A stretch of 64,000 nt of DNA. It comes from Lawsonibacter sp900766145 (lineage in GTDB: Bacteria; Bacillota; Clostridia; Oscillospirales; Oscillospiraceae). The notes below the pieces were generated by a model. The model did not search any database. It was given only the letters and a program-made list of their open reading frames with translations, and was not told where the DNA came from. The translations under genes and the position numbers were made by a program. Below, piece by piece: positions 1-8,704 of this stretch (position 1 is the first letter of the stretch; each line of letters begins with the position of its first letter). The stretch is from the NCBI RefSeq assembly GCF_030372275.1, contig NZ_JAUDDJ010000007.1. One strand, written 5' to 3'.

Positions 1-616
1 TTAATTTACTGGTTATGTTGGGGGCGGGCAGGGGAATTTCGGCAAAAGAATTGTACTCCTGGCTCCAGAAGGCGGTACCGTAGGTCTCATTGAGGGCGTG
101 GATATCGCCCTTGAATTTTTCGTTCAGGAAGTGCTGGAATTTGGCCCGGCACCGGGGACACCAGCACTGGTCGCTGCCCTCGTGGCCCAGCTCATTGTCG
201 ATCTGCCAGGCCACAATGGTCTTCTCGTCCTTGTAGTGCTCCGCCAGCTGGGTGATGATTCTGGCACAGTACTCCCGGTAGGGCTGGCTGCTGTAACAGG
301 ACACATGCCGGCCGCCGAAGGCCCGGGAGGAGCCGTCAGGAAACTGGGAGAGGATGTCCGGATGCTTGTGAATCAGCCAGGCGGGGGGCGTGGCGGTGGG
401 GGTGCCGAAGATGACCTGGAGCCCCTTCTCCTTGGCCATGGCAATGACGCCGTCGAAGAAGGAGAAATCAAACCGTCCCTCCTCCGGCTCCATGCGGTGC
501 CAGGCAAATTCACCGATGCGGATCACATTGCACCCCAGCTCCAGGATGCGGTCCATGTCCGCCTCTATAAGGGCGCTGTCCCATTGCTCCGGGTAGTAGT
601 CAACACCTAACAGCAT
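1..616 (-). CDS. GH42 beta-galactosidase, 3' end beyond window
   Basis: Glycoside hydrolase family 42 enzymes hydrolyse beta-galactosides from the non-reducing end. The visible N-terminal 205 residues begin MLLGVDYYPEQW, a hallmark GH42 start. Residues 136-143 read AWQIDNEL, where the Asn-Glu pair (Glu142) is the acid/base catalyst of the family. C106 and the CWCPRC cluster (C151, C153, C156) match the structural zinc site of GH42. The start ATG at 616 follows AGGAGG by eight bases. The reading frame is open to base 1, so about two thirds of a usual 650-700 residue protein lies outside the window. It is separated from the upstream operon by a terminator, so it is probably transcribed on its own. 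No signal peptide is seen, so it is expected to be cytoplasmic. Confidence 0.9.
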   Translation of the reverse strand, partial: MLLGVDYYPEQWDSALIEADMDRILELGCNVIRIGEFAWHRMEPEEGRFDFSFFDGVIAMAKEKGLQVIFGTPTATPPAWLIHKHPDILSQFPDGSSRAFGGRHVSCYSSQPYREYCARIITQLAEHYKDEKTIVAWQIDNELGHEGSDQCWCPRCRAKFQHFLNEKFKGDIHALNETYGTAFWSQEYNSFAEIPLPAPNITSKL

Positions 617-810
617 AATATATCCTCCTGTGAATCGAGATGGGCCGGTTTTGGCGTGGCGAAAGACTGGGGTCGCGCTCCCGCAGGAGCTGCCCCCTCT
701 GGAATATCTATGATATCAAAAAAGGCGGCCCATTGTCCAGAGGGAAAGAGCTGTCCCGTGCGGCCAAGCAGCAAACTTGCCCCTGCATTCTTTCCTTTTT
801 ACGCATCCGG
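617..810. other. Intergenic region upstream of the GH42 gene
   Basis: About 190 bases lie between the terminator at 811-866 and the GH42 start. They should hold the GH42 promoter, but I see no convincing -35/-10 pair. Apart from the ribosome site next to 616 I see no other feature. Confidence 0.4.
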
Positions 811-866
811 AAAAGAAAAACACCCTGGTTTTCCAGTATCGGTGGAAAAACCGGGGTGTTTTTTAA
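811..866. terminator. Bidirectional terminator after the Dlt-like operon
   Basis: A strong inverted repeat (AACACCCTGGTTTTCCA against TGGAAAAACCGGGGTGTT, loop about seven bases) is flanked by A-rich sequence on the left and T6 on the right. It ends the minus-strand operon whose last gene stops at 890. Confidence 0.85.
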
Positions 867-889
867 GATGGCGTTGTTTTCTGTGCCAG

Positions 890-1834
890 TCACTTGGGAA
901 TCCGCGCCTCATAGTCCTTCAGCGCCTGGTCCCAGCCGCTGTATGCCGGGTCTGTCCGGTGGTCAGTCAGCCCGCCCCGGTCCCGCAGATAGTCGGCCAG
1001 GAAGGAGGTGACCTTCACCGAGCCGAAGTGGTTCAGGTGATCCCCCTTGTCAAAGGTATCCTTGGTCCAGTCGATGCCAAGGGACTCCAGGTTCAGATCC
1101 ACATAGTCGCACCCCAGCTCGTCGGCAAACTTCTGGATGCCGTTGTGCCGCTCATAGCTCCAGTTGACGGGGCTGGGCGTACTCACCAGCAACAGTTGGG
1201 CGCCGTGGCGGTCGCACAGCTCCTTGATGGCCTTCACATAGTACTGGTTCACCAAAGCGATGGAGGCCGCCTTGTCCGTGGGGTGCATGTATTCCTTGTT
1301 GTCACAGGGCACCACCTTGGTGATGTGGGCGTGGCCTTTATAAGGGTGGGTCTGGGTGGCGGTGACCGGCTGGGTAAAGTCGGCGGGGCTCAGACTCTTC
1401 CAGCGGTCGTGATAGCGAAACACGGGGAAAGTGCTGGACAGCTCCTCCAGCACCACGTTGTCCAGCTTGATGGGGCGGTAGATGGCCAGCGTCTCCAGGA
1501 TCACCACCTTGGGCTTCTGCTTCTCCAGGGCCCGCTCCAGCAGGGTCTTGGTGTAGGTGAGCTTCTGGGCGTCGGTGCCGCAGGTAAAGCTGGTGTAGCC
1601 GGTCTCCTTCCACATCAGCAGCGGGGAGTAGGAGTTATAGGATTCGCTGTCCCCCATGACCAGGATGTCGATGGAGTCTGGGGGCTCGGCCAGGATGCCG
1701 TTGGCCCGGACATGCTCCATTCCCGCCTCCTCGGTGTTATCTTTTGGAATAAATATACGTGATGTAATGAAAAACAAGGCGATCAGGCCGGCAAAGAAGA
1801 GCAGCCAGGCCATCACCCGCCTGAAATAAGCCAT
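890..1834 (-). CDS. Membrane-anchored SGNH/DltD-like protein
   Basis: A 314-residue protein with one N-terminal membrane helix (about residues 8-26) and an extracellular SGNH-hydrolase-like domain. The catalytic block I reads VMGDSES (nucleophile Ser63) and a late DHLNHF block (Asp265, His266/His269) supplies the Asp/His pair. DltD, AlgJ and AlgX-type partners of MBOAT transferases have this arrangement and help move an acyl or aminoacyl group to an extracellular polymer. It is the last gene of the five-gene operon, 18 bases after the MBOAT stop, with AGGAGG before ATG 1834. Operon position makes it the likely final transferase or acceptor-side partner. Family assignment is good; the substrate is unknown. 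Confidence 0.8.
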   Translation of the reverse strand: MAYFRRVMAWLLFFAGLIALFFITSRIFIPKDNTEEAGMEHVRANGILAEPPDSIDILVMGDSESYNSYSPLLMWKETGYTSFTCGTDAQKLTYTKTLLERALEKQKPKVVILETLAIYRPIKLDNVVLEELSSTFPVFRYHDRWKSLSPADFTQPVTATQTHPYKGHAHITKVVPCDNKEYMHPTDKAASIALVNQYYVKAIKELCDRHGAQLLLVSTPSPVNWSYERHNGIQKFADELGCDYVDLNLESLGIDWTKDTFDKGDHLNHFGSVKVTSFLADYLRDRGGLTDHRTDPAYSGWDQALKDYEARIPK

Positions 1835-1852
1835 GGAAAGCCTCCTTGGAAA

Positions 1853-3454
1853 TCAGAATCCCGCATAGATGGGGTCCACCGGCACATAGCCCGCACCGTA
1901 GGCGCCGAAGATGACAAGGGCCAGAATGACCCCATAGTAGACGGCCACCCGCACCAAAACCGGCGACTCCAGAAGCCGGGTTCCAAGGTGGACGCCCCGC
2001 TCCTGCATCAGGCTGACCAGGAAGATGATGCCCATGAGAATGGCCACGATGAGAAAATCCTTTCTCCCCATCCCCAGGGCAAACAGGCTCTGGTCCCGGA
2101 CAGAGGCCAGGGAAAATTGGGTGACCATCTTATGGAACATGGCCAGCCCATTGTGCAGCCCGTTGGCCCGGAAGAACAGCTCTCCGATGCACACCAGCAC
2201 GCCGGTGCGCACAATTTGAAAGCCCTGGTAGGGGATGCTGGTGCGGGAGATGCCCAGCCGGTCGGTCAGCTTGACGGTCAGCGGCTGGGTCAGGTTCCCC
2301 ATCAAAATGAGGGCAAAGTGGTACAGGCCAAAGAAGATATAGTTCCAGGCCGCCCCGTGCCACAGTCCGTTGCACAGCCAGACGCAAAACAGGGCGATAG
2401 ACCCGGCCACCAGGGGGCCGTAGTGGCTGCCCAGGCGCTTGCGGGCCTTGGTGGTCAGCTTTTTCAGCGGCTTGGACATGGACAGGGGGTAGAAGATATA
2501 GTCCTTAAACCAGGTGCCAAGAGAAATGTGCCAGCGCTGCCAAAACTCGGGGATGGAGCGGGAGAAGAAGGGACGCTGGAAATTCTCCGGAATCTGAAAG
2601 CCGAAGATCCGGCCCGCGCCCAGCGCCAGGTCCATGGTGCCGGAGAAGTCCATGTAGAGCTGGATGGTGTAGCACACGGCGGCCACGGCGATGACCAGCC
2701 CGTCGTAGTCCTCATAGTGATCAAAGACCGTCTTGATCAGCAGATTGAGCCGGTCGGCCACCAGAATTTTTTTGATTAAACCGTAGCTCATCCGCTGAAG
2801 GCCCAGCAGGAAGTTTTGGTAGCGCAGCGCAGGGGCATTCCACAGCTGCTGGGCCGTCTGCTCATAGCGGCAGATGGGACCCTCCATGAGCAGAGGGAAG
2901 AAGCTGAGATAGAGGGCCAGGCGGAAGAGATTGCGGTCGGCGGGAATCTTCTGGCGGTAGACGTCAAAGAGGTAGGAGGCCGCCTGCATGGTGTAAAAGG
3001 AGATGCCGATGGGCAGCAGGAAATAGGGAATGCGCAGCGTAATGGGAAGGGCCCATGCGTGGAACAGGGCGTTGAAGTTGGAGAAAAAGAAGGGGGTATA
3101 TTTTAGCACCACCAGCATGCCCAGCTGGAACAAAAGCCCCAGGGCCAGAATCCTGCGCTGTCTGGTCTGGGCTCTGGCCCGAAGGGCCCGCCGCTCCTCC
3201 TTGGGGGCCTCCTCCAGGTCCTGTCTGGCACGGGCCTGCTCATGGGCCAGCCACCGCCCAGTGTGGTACATGGAGAGGGTGGACAGGAGCAAATAGGCGA
3301 TCAGTTTTCCGCTGACCGCCCAGAAGCACACATAACTAAACAGCAGCAAAACCGCCCGCCGGCCCCGCTGCCCCGCCACGGCGTAGAGCAAAACGGCGGC
3401 CGGCAGGTAGAGGGCCAGATATCCGGGGGAGAAGTAGGAGGAGAATGAGAGCAT
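1853..3454 (-). CDS. MBOAT-family O-acyltransferase (DltB/AlgI-like)
   Basis: A 533-residue polytopic membrane protein. The MBOAT signature FWQRWHISLGTWFKDY lies at about 304-319, and the invariant histidine sits in LWHGAAW (His366). DltB and AlgI transfer a thioester-bound group from a cytoplasmic carrier across the membrane, or use one at the membrane. The protein is longer than DltB (about 400) and closer to AlgI, partly through a charged cytoplasmic insert near residues 70-100. ATG 3454 lies one base after the TGA of the carrier-protein gene, so translation is probably coupled. Its partners are the carrier protein upstream and the SGNH protein downstream. The polymer acceptor is unknown. 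Confidence 0.88.
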   Translation of the reverse strand: MLSFSSYFSPGYLALYLPAAVLLYAVAGQRGRRAVLLLFSYVCFWAVSGKLIAYLLLSTLSMYHTGRWLAHEQARARQDLEEAPKEERRALRARAQTRQRRILALGLLFQLGMLVVLKYTPFFFSNFNALFHAWALPITLRIPYFLLPIGISFYTMQAASYLFDVYRQKIPADRNLFRLALYLSFFPLLMEGPICRYEQTAQQLWNAPALRYQNFLLGLQRMSYGLIKKILVADRLNLLIKTVFDHYEDYDGLVIAVAAVCYTIQLYMDFSGTMDLALGAGRIFGFQIPENFQRPFFSRSIPEFWQRWHISLGTWFKDYIFYPLSMSKPLKKLTTKARKRLGSHYGPLVAGSIALFCVWLCNGLWHGAAWNYIFFGLYHFALILMGNLTQPLTVKLTDRLGISRTSIPYQGFQIVRTGVLVCIGELFFRANGLHNGLAMFHKMVTQFSLASVRDQSLFALGMGRKDFLIVAILMGIIFLVSLMQERGVHLGTRLLESPVLVRVAVYYGVILALVIFGAYGAGYVPVDPIYAGF

Positions 3455-3455
3455 C

Positions 3456-3686
3456 TCAGCCTTCCTCGCGCAGGCGCTGGATCATCTCCCAAAGGCGCTG
3501 GGCAGAGTTGAAGTTTTCCGGGATGATCTCCACGGTGGGAATGGTCACATCAAAGGCATCCTCCATCTCCGCCACCAGGGAGAGGATGTCCAGGGAGTCC
3601 AGATAGTGTCCGTCAATCAGCTCCTCACAGTGGAGGTAGTCCACATCGGGCTGGATCTCGTTCAAAATAGTCAGCAGCTGTTCCAT
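3456..3686 (-). CDS. Acyl/peptidyl carrier protein (DltC-like)
   Basis: A 76-residue acidic carrier protein. The phosphopantetheine attachment site is Ser31 in LDSLDIL. The size and the motif fit DltC, which carries D-alanine as a thioester. Here it lies between the decarboxylase and the MBOAT gene, so the loaded amino acid could be modified by the decarboxylase before delivery to the MBOAT. It starts 22 bases after the decarboxylase stop, with a weak GTGAG ribosome site, and ends one base before the next ATG. A holo-ACP synthase encoded elsewhere would be needed to activate it. Confidence 0.85.
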   Translation of the reverse strand: MEQLLTILNEIQPDVDYLHCEELIDGHYLDSLDILSLVAEMEDAFDVTIPTVEIIPENFNSAQRLWEMIQRLREEG

Positions 3687-3708
3687 ATGATCGTCTCACT
3701 TTCTTTTA

Positions 3709-4884
3709 TCATTCATAATGGGGGGTGTTCCAGGTACAGGTTTCAACCGGGCGGCGCAGGCAGAGCACCTGTCCGTCCGGGCGGCGCAGCAAAACAGAGG
3801 GCAGGTCCCGGCTGAGGAACAGGCTGATTCCCTCGGTCATGCAGTAGGCTCCGGCGCGGCCAAAGGCCAGCACGTCCCCAATCTCCAGCTGGGAGAGAGG
3901 GAGCTGCTTGACCAGGATGTCATTGACGGTACACAGGGAACCGCAGATGTTCCAGTTCTCCACGCCGTCGCCGCTCCGGGGAGGCAGCAGCGCCACCTGG
4001 GGGCGGCGCATGGCCATGCTCTGGCCGAAGTAGACCAGCTGGTGGATGCCTCCGTCCACAATGGCATAGTTCTGACCCTGGTTGGTTTTCCGGTCCACCA
4101 CCCGGGTCACATAGGTGCCGCAGCTGGCGGCGATGCTCCGCCCCAGCTCCAGGGTAAGTGTGCCGGTAAAGGACAGCTGGGCCAGCTGCTGGGCTGCCTG
4201 GACCAGAACCTCCTCGTCCTGCTCCGCGTCGTCGGCAAAGTAGGACACGGGGAAGCCGGGCCCCAGCTCCAGCTCGGCAATGGGGCCGTACTGGTCCTGG
4301 AGGGCGGTAAGAAACTCCTCCAGCATGCGAAGCTCCCGCCCCAGCCTTTTCACCGAGGTTTTCTGTGTGCCGGAGAAGTACTGGATGCCCCGCACCTCCA
4401 TCCGGGGATCGAGGTGGGCCAGAATCTCCTGAATCTCCTGCCGCTCCAGGCCGAACTGGCTGCCGCTGGTCAGGCGCAGCAGCAGCTTCAGATGGCGGTC
4501 CTGTTTTTGGGCCACCCGGCACAGCAGCTGGTACTGGGCCATGGACTCCACGGTGCAGATCATCTGCTCCATATCCTCCCGGCTGGCCAGCTCCTCCATC
4601 CACTGGGGGTCCTTGTACACCCCGGAGATCACATACTGGCTGGGGTCCAGGCCGAGCTGGCGGCAGATGGCGTACTCCCCCGGGGAGCAGATCTCCAGCC
4701 GCTCCACCAGTCCACCCAGCTCCCGGGCCAGGAAGGGGTTGGCCTTCACCGCATAGCACAGGCCGGTGTCCGGGGGCAGGACGGCCCGCAGGTGGGCCAC
4801 CCGGCGCTCCAGCTCCTCCCCGTCAAAGAGATAGAAGGGGGTGGGAAAGCGCTCCGTCAGAGAAAGCAGCTCCGATTCATGCAT
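3709..4884 (-). CDS. Type III PLP-dependent amino acid decarboxylase
   Basis: A 391-residue fold-III (alanine racemase-like barrel) decarboxylase of the LysA/ornithine decarboxylase superfamily. The PLP lysine is Lys47 in CYAVKANP. LELGPGFP (about 206-212) replaces the usual glycine-rich phosphate loop. The active-site cysteine block reads CGSLCTVND (Cys318), followed by GRAGAY near the end. The FSGTQK motif and the GPG loop recall decarboxylases that act on carrier-bound amino acids, of which BtrK (L-glutamyl-BtrI decarboxylase of butirosin synthesis) is the known example; that resemblance is from memory and not aligned. ATG 4884 overlaps the end of the ligase gene by eight bases, so it is co-translated with the ligase. 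A dlt operon does not normally contain such a gene. The substrate (Glu, Asp, diaminopimelate, Lys or Orn) is not decided. Confidence 0.8.
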   Translation of the reverse strand: MHESELLSLTERFPTPFYLFDGEELERRVAHLRAVLPPDTGLCYAVKANPFLARELGGLVERLEICSPGEYAICRQLGLDPSQYVISGVYKDPQWMEELASREDMEQMICTVESMAQYQLLCRVAQKQDRHLKLLLRLTSGSQFGLERQEIQEILAHLDPRMEVRGIQYFSGTQKTSVKRLGRELRMLEEFLTALQDQYGPIAELELGPGFPVSYFADDAEQDEEVLVQAAQQLAQLSFTGTLTLELGRSIAASCGTYVTRVVDRKTNQGQNYAIVDGGIHQLVYFGQSMAMRRPQVALLPPRSGDGVENWNICGSLCTVNDILVKQLPLSQLEIGDVLAFGRAGAYCMTEGISLFLSRDLPSVLLRRPDGQVLCLRRPVETCTWNTPHYE

Positions 4885-6400
4885 GGCTTCCGCCCCCTTT
4901 CAGCAGTTCTTTCCGGTCGATCTTTCCGTTTTTGGTCAGCGGGAAGCGCTCCACCGCCGTCAAGGTGCTGGGCACCATGAAGTAGGGGAGCTGCTCCTTG
5001 ATCTGGCGGCGCAGCTGGGCTGCCTCCACCTCGCCCACATAGAAGGCGTGGATCTTCTGCCGCTCCTCCTGGTAGACACAGCAGCACCGGTCCACCCCCG
5101 GCAGGGCGGACACCGCCCGCTCGATCTCCTCCAGCTCCACCCGGTGACCCAGGTGCTTGATCTGGAAGTCCTTGCGGCCGCTGTACATAAACTCTCCGTC
5201 CTGAGTGTACCGGCCCAGGTCACCGGTGCGGTAGATGAGCTCGGGGTAGGCGGGGTTGCGGGGGTCGGGCACAAAGGCGGCGGCGGTCTGCTGGGGCGAG
5301 CGGTAGTAGCCCAGGGCCAGCGCGGTACCCCGCACACACAGTTCGCCAATGGGGCCGGGCTCGTGGATCTCCCGGTCCTCCCCGTCCAGCAGGAAGACCT
5401 CCTCGTTGGGGAAGGGACGGCCGATGGGGATGCCCCCCTGGTAATCCCGCTCCCGGTCCAGGATGTGGTAGGTGCAGTTGCAGGTGATCTCGGTGGGGCC
5501 ATAGAGATTCACGAACTGCGCCTGGGGGAGGTGGTCCATCCAGGTCTTCAGGTGCTTGAGGGGCATGACCTCCCCGCTGAAGAGCACCTTGTTCACCGTG
5601 TCCGGGGTGCGGTAGTCCAACCCATGGAAGGTGCTGATAAGGCACAGGGCGGATACCGCCCAGATGAGAGCGGTGACCTTGTGCTCACACAAAAAGTCCA
5701 GCAGCTCCTTGGGCCGGGAGAAGAGCCGCCGGGGAATGATGACCAGGGTGGCCTGGGCCTTCAAGGCCCCGTAGATGTCCTTCACCGACACGTCAAAGTC
5801 AAAGGGGGCCTGGTTGCCGATGCGGTCGTTTGAGGTAAAGGAGAAGGTGTCGGCAAAGACGTCGATAAAATCCAGCACCGAGCGGTGGCTCACCAGCACC
5901 CCCTTGGGCAGTCCGGTGGAGCCGGAGGTGAAGTTGACGTAGAGGGGATCGGTGTCGATCATGGACGCCCGGATGGCGGCCAGCGGGGACTGGTCCTCCT
6001 GGCTGATCATCAGCTCCTCCACCAGCAGGATAGAGGAGGCGGGGAAGATCTCTTCCATCACGCTCCGGTGGGCCTGGTCCGTAATCACACAGGAGGCCCC
6101 CAGTACAGACTGGATCTGCTCCAGCCGGGCTGTGGGCAGCTCGGGGTTAAAATAGGAGTAAAAGCCGCCGGCATATACCACGCCGAAGAAGGCGCTCAGG
6201 GCGGCGCAGCCTTTTTCCATGTAGACGGCCACCGGCTGCCGGGGCCGAATATGCCGGGACAGGGCGGCACCCACCGCCCGGCTGATATGGCACAGCTCCT
6301 GGTAGCTCAGGCTGCGGGTCTCATCCACACAGGCGGTCTGGCCCGGCGAGAGAGAGGCGGCCCGCTCCAGGTATTGAAGCACGTTTCGAATGGGAATCAC
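4877..6400 (-). CDS. Amino acid adenylation enzyme (DltA-like)
   Basis: A 507-residue stand-alone AMP-forming ligase of the DltA/NRPS A-domain type. It activates an amino acid with ATP and loads it on a carrier protein. Core motifs are in order: TSGSTGLPKG (158-167), FDFDVSVKDIYG (200-211), LFSGEV (273-278), NLYGPTE (298-304), RTGDLG (391-396), DFQIKHLGHRVELEEIE (411-427) and NGKIDRK (Lys493). The layout follows DltA closely. DltA has Cys in the FLFCGE motif that helps choose D-alanine; here the aligned residue is Ser275, so another amino acid may be used. The start is GTG at 6400 with a weak ribosome site (GGCAGG). It is the first gene of the operon. Confidence 0.85.
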   Translation of the reverse strand: MIPIRNVLQYLERAASLSPGQTACVDETRSLSYQELCHISRAVGAALSRHIRPRQPVAVYMEKGCAALSAFFGVVYAGGFYSYFNPELPTARLEQIQSVLGASCVITDQAHRSVMEEIFPASSILLVEELMISQEDQSPLAAIRASMIDTDPLYVNFTSGSTGLPKGVLVSHRSVLDFIDVFADTFSFTSNDRIGNQAPFDFDVSVKDIYGALKAQATLVIIPRRLFSRPKELLDFLCEHKVTALIWAVSALCLISTFHGLDYRTPDTVNKVLFSGEVMPLKHLKTWMDHLPQAQFVNLYGPTEITCNCTYHILDRERDYQGGIPIGRPFPNEEVFLLDGEDREIHEPGPIGELCVRGTALALGYYRSPQQTAAAFVPDPRNPAYPELIYRTGDLGRYTQDGEFMYSGRKDFQIKHLGHRVELEEIERAVSALPGVDRCCCVYQEERQKIHAFYVGEVEAAQLRRQIKEQLPYFMVPSTLTAVERFPLTKNGKIDRKELLKGGGSHA

Positions 6401-6444
6401 CTGCCGTAGTAAAATACAACAGCTCTAATCTGCTGTTTGACCTT

Positions 6445-6494
6445 ATCATAGCAGGCGCTGCTTAACGATTTACGGTAAGGAATCTTAAAGATTC
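6445..6494 (-). promoter_or_regulatory. Probable activator-dependent promoter of the Dlt-like operon
   Basis: On the minus strand an extended -10 (TGC TATGAT, hexamer at 6445-6450) has no good -35. About 30-44 bases upstream lies a palindrome GAATCTTAAAGATTC (6480-6494), with related TTAACGATT and TTAACC words on either side. This is typical of a promoter that needs a response regulator. The regulator is not identified. Confidence 0.5.
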
Positions 6495-6550
6495 TTAACC
6501 TGTATATTCAGCCAGCGTACAGGTAGGCCCTCTTTTCAGGGGAAAAACAG

Positions 6551-6601
6551 AAACCGCCGGATGCGCGACAGAGACATCTCAGGTCGCTTACCCGGCGGTT
6601 T
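6551..6601 (-). terminator. Terminator after the FUSC-family gene
   Basis: AAACCGCCGG pairs with CCGGCGGTTT around a loop that contains a second small stem (GCGAC/GTCGC). On the minus strand the hairpin is followed by a T-rich run, just after the stop at 6655. Confidence 0.75.
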
Positions 6602-6654
6602 TATCCGTGCATTTATATACGATTTGTCATAAATTAGATCAAATATTACTGTTT

Positions 6655-7578
6655 TCAGCGCCGGCGGCCGGCCAATTGGCCCTTCAGCTTCTGCCGCAGC
6701 CGCAGCACCTGGGACACATGATAGTTTGACACCACGTCCTCGGTGGTCTCGGAGACGCCGGGCTCCTCCCGGCTCACCTTCGCCCCCAGGGCCAGCAGAG
6801 CCTGGCGGTTTTCCCGGTTCAGGCGGCCCATAGTGGGCATGGCGCACAGGGCCTCCAGCTCCACCAGCAGCGCCTGGGCAGTGTCCTCGCAGGTGGTCAG
6901 TTGCTGGATTTCCCGTTTCTGCCGTTTGCGCCGCAGCAGCCGCTGCTGGGAAAACAGGGCCAGCTGCCCCTCCAGTGCGTCGATTTTTTCCCCCAGATCG
7001 TCCGCCTTGGGCAGGTGGTCATCCCCGTCGAACAGGTCCTCTAAAATGCAGATGAGGTCCCCGTCCAGCCCCTCCATCATCCGCCGGATTTTTCGGCTGT
7101 TGTCGTAGGGGAAAATCAGGGTATTGACCAACATGCCGATGGCCAGTCCGATGGCGGTATCCCAGATACGGCCCAGGGAGTAGGAGAGGGCCTCTACCTC
7201 CGGATTGAGGCAGATATTCACCAGCACCAGGCAGGGCAGCACCGGAACCAGCTTCAGCTTCAGGTGGTGGTAGCTGGTAATGATGAGCATAATGCCGATG
7301 CCCACCCCCACAATGCTGGGCACGTGCAGAGCCATCAGGGTCAGCGCCAGCAGCGCCCCCACGCTCACCCCGCAGATCTGGGTGGCGCAGGCCAGCAGAG
7401 AGGCGGTAAAGGTTGGACCGACGGCGGAAATAGCACCAATGGTGGCAAACACCACCTTGGCCGGGCTGGCCCCATAATATTCGATCACCATCAGGGATAG
7501 GGTTACCGCCAACGCGGTCTTGATGGTGCGCATTCCGATTGGCGTATGCTTAAGCCGCAGTCCGTCCGGAAGTTTCAT
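6655..7578 (-). CDS. FUSC/aromatic acid exporter family membrane protein
   Basis: A 307-residue protein with an N-terminal set of about five to six membrane helices (residues 20-155) and a charged cytoplasmic coiled C-terminal half. The N-terminal pattern MRTIKTALAVTLSLMV, followed by ASPAKVVFATIGAISAVGPTF, is typical of the aromatic acid exporter / FUSC (DUF939-like) proteins. The substrate in Gram-positive members is not known. The C-terminal region (about 165-307) is helical and rich in Glu, Lys and Arg, with an RLLRRKRQKR patch. The gene stands alone on the minus strand, with a clear terminator downstream. The arginase gene upstream is in the same direction, but the 120-base gap leaves operon membership open. 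Confidence 0.75.
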   Translation of the reverse strand: MKLPDGLRLKHTPIGMRTIKTALAVTLSLMVIEYYGASPAKVVFATIGAISAVGPTFTASLLACATQICGVSVGALLALTLMALHVPSIVGVGIGIMLIITSYHHLKLKLVPVLPCLVLVNICLNPEVEALSYSLGRIWDTAIGLAIGMLVNTLIFPYDNSRKIRRMMEGLDGDLICILEDLFDGDDHLPKADDLGEKIDALEGQLALFSQQRLLRRKRQKREIQQLTTCEDTAQALLVELEALCAMPTMGRLNRENRQALLALGAKVSREEPGVSETTEDVVSNYHVSQVLRLRQKLKGQLAGRRR

Positions 7579-7698
7579 AGCCGCCGCTCCTTTCCACGTT
7601 CTATCTTTCCCGCCGGATGGCGGGATATGCCATTCTCAAACCCTGGCGCTGCGCCTGGATGAACCTGTGCCAGGGGGTAGGGAAGAACCGGATATTGT

Positions 7699-8589
7699 TT
7701 AAAATACCACTTTACCCAGAGCGGACTGGACCAGCTCCGAGGCCAGAATGCCGGTTTTGTTCCGCTCGTCCAGGATGGGGTTGACCTCCACCATATCCAT
7801 GGACACCAGCTTCTGGGAGCGGGCGATAGTCTCCACCGCCAGGAAGGCCTCCCGGGTGGTGAGTCCGCTGTGCACCACCGTACCGGTGCCGGGAGCGGCC
7901 TCTGGAGTAATGGCGTCCACATCAAAGCTCAGATGAATTCCCTTGGTGCCCTCGCCGGCCACCGCCATGGCCCGGCGCATCACCTCCGCCATACCAAGCT
8001 CGTCGATCATGTCGATGGGAAAGATGGTCACCCCGGCCTCCTTCATACGGATGCGCTCCTGGGTGTCAATGTCCCGCCCGCCGATCTGCACGCAGTGGGC
8101 CACATCCACAAAGACGGGGCCCTGGCCGAAATCCACCATACAGTCGGGGCCGTAGCCGCACACGGCGGAGAAGGGCATACCGTGCATGTTGCCGGTCTGG
8201 CTGCTCTCCTCATTGTTCCAGTCTCCGTGGGCGTCCACCCAGATGATGCCGATGGACCCATAGAATTTGGATACGGCGGAGATGCTGCCCGCCGCGATGC
8301 TGTGGTCACCACCCAGCACCACGGGGAAATGCCCCTGTTCCAGGGACTGATACACGGTGTGGTAGAGGCGGCGGTTCACGTCCACCACCTGCTCATAGTT
8401 TCTCAGGGTGGGCTTTGTGTCGCCCTTGAGAAGGGGGACAATGTCGCCCAGATTTTCCACCTGAAAGCCCATGCGCTCCAGGCCCTCGCTCAGCCCGGCA
8501 TAGCGGATGGCGGCGGGGCCCATGCTGACGCCCCGTTTGGATGCACCAAAGTCCATCTGCACACCAACAAGATCGACGATACGCTCCAT
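7699..8589 (-). CDS. rocF: Arginase (agmatinase/ureohydrolase family)
   Basis: A 296-residue ureohydrolase that splits arginine to ornithine and urea. Manganese-binding motifs are present in order: GGDHSIAAGS, WVDAHGDWN and SFDVDAITPEAAPGTGT, together with the MHGMPF block. The start is ATG 8589 (MERIVDLVG), preceded by TTGAGGTGA. An in-frame ATG at 8733 is excluded because it falls inside the -35 box of the gene's own promoter (8705-8733). The length is normal for RocF. The DFN of classical arginases is DWN here, which is a mild substitution. Agmatinase or formiminoglutamase activity is the main alternative, but overall this reads as arginase. Confidence 0.88.
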   Translation of the reverse strand: MERIVDLVGVQMDFGASKRGVSMGPAAIRYAGLSEGLERMGFQVENLGDIVPLLKGDTKPTLRNYEQVVDVNRRLYHTVYQSLEQGHFPVVLGGDHSIAAGSISAVSKFYGSIGIIWVDAHGDWNNEESSQTGNMHGMPFSAVCGYGPDCMVDFGQGPVFVDVAHCVQIGGRDIDTQERIRMKEAGVTIFPIDMIDELGMAEVMRRAMAVAGEGTKGIHLSFDVDAITPEAAPGTGTVVHSGLTTREAFLAVETIARSQKLVSMDMVEVNPILDERNKTGILASELVQSALGKVVF

Positions 8590-8704
8590 CGTTGATATCA
8601 CCTCAAGTTCAGAATCCTGCAGCGGGTTTTCATACCCCTGCCTGGGCCGGAAATTCTCCCAACCGGAGCAGGGGAGAGCCCTTCGACGGCAAACCAGTAT
8701 GTAT

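Noticed and set aside
708..893. 61-codon minus-strand ORF downstream of the SGNH gene
   Set aside because: It spans the terminator hairpin at 811-866 and has no family resemblance.
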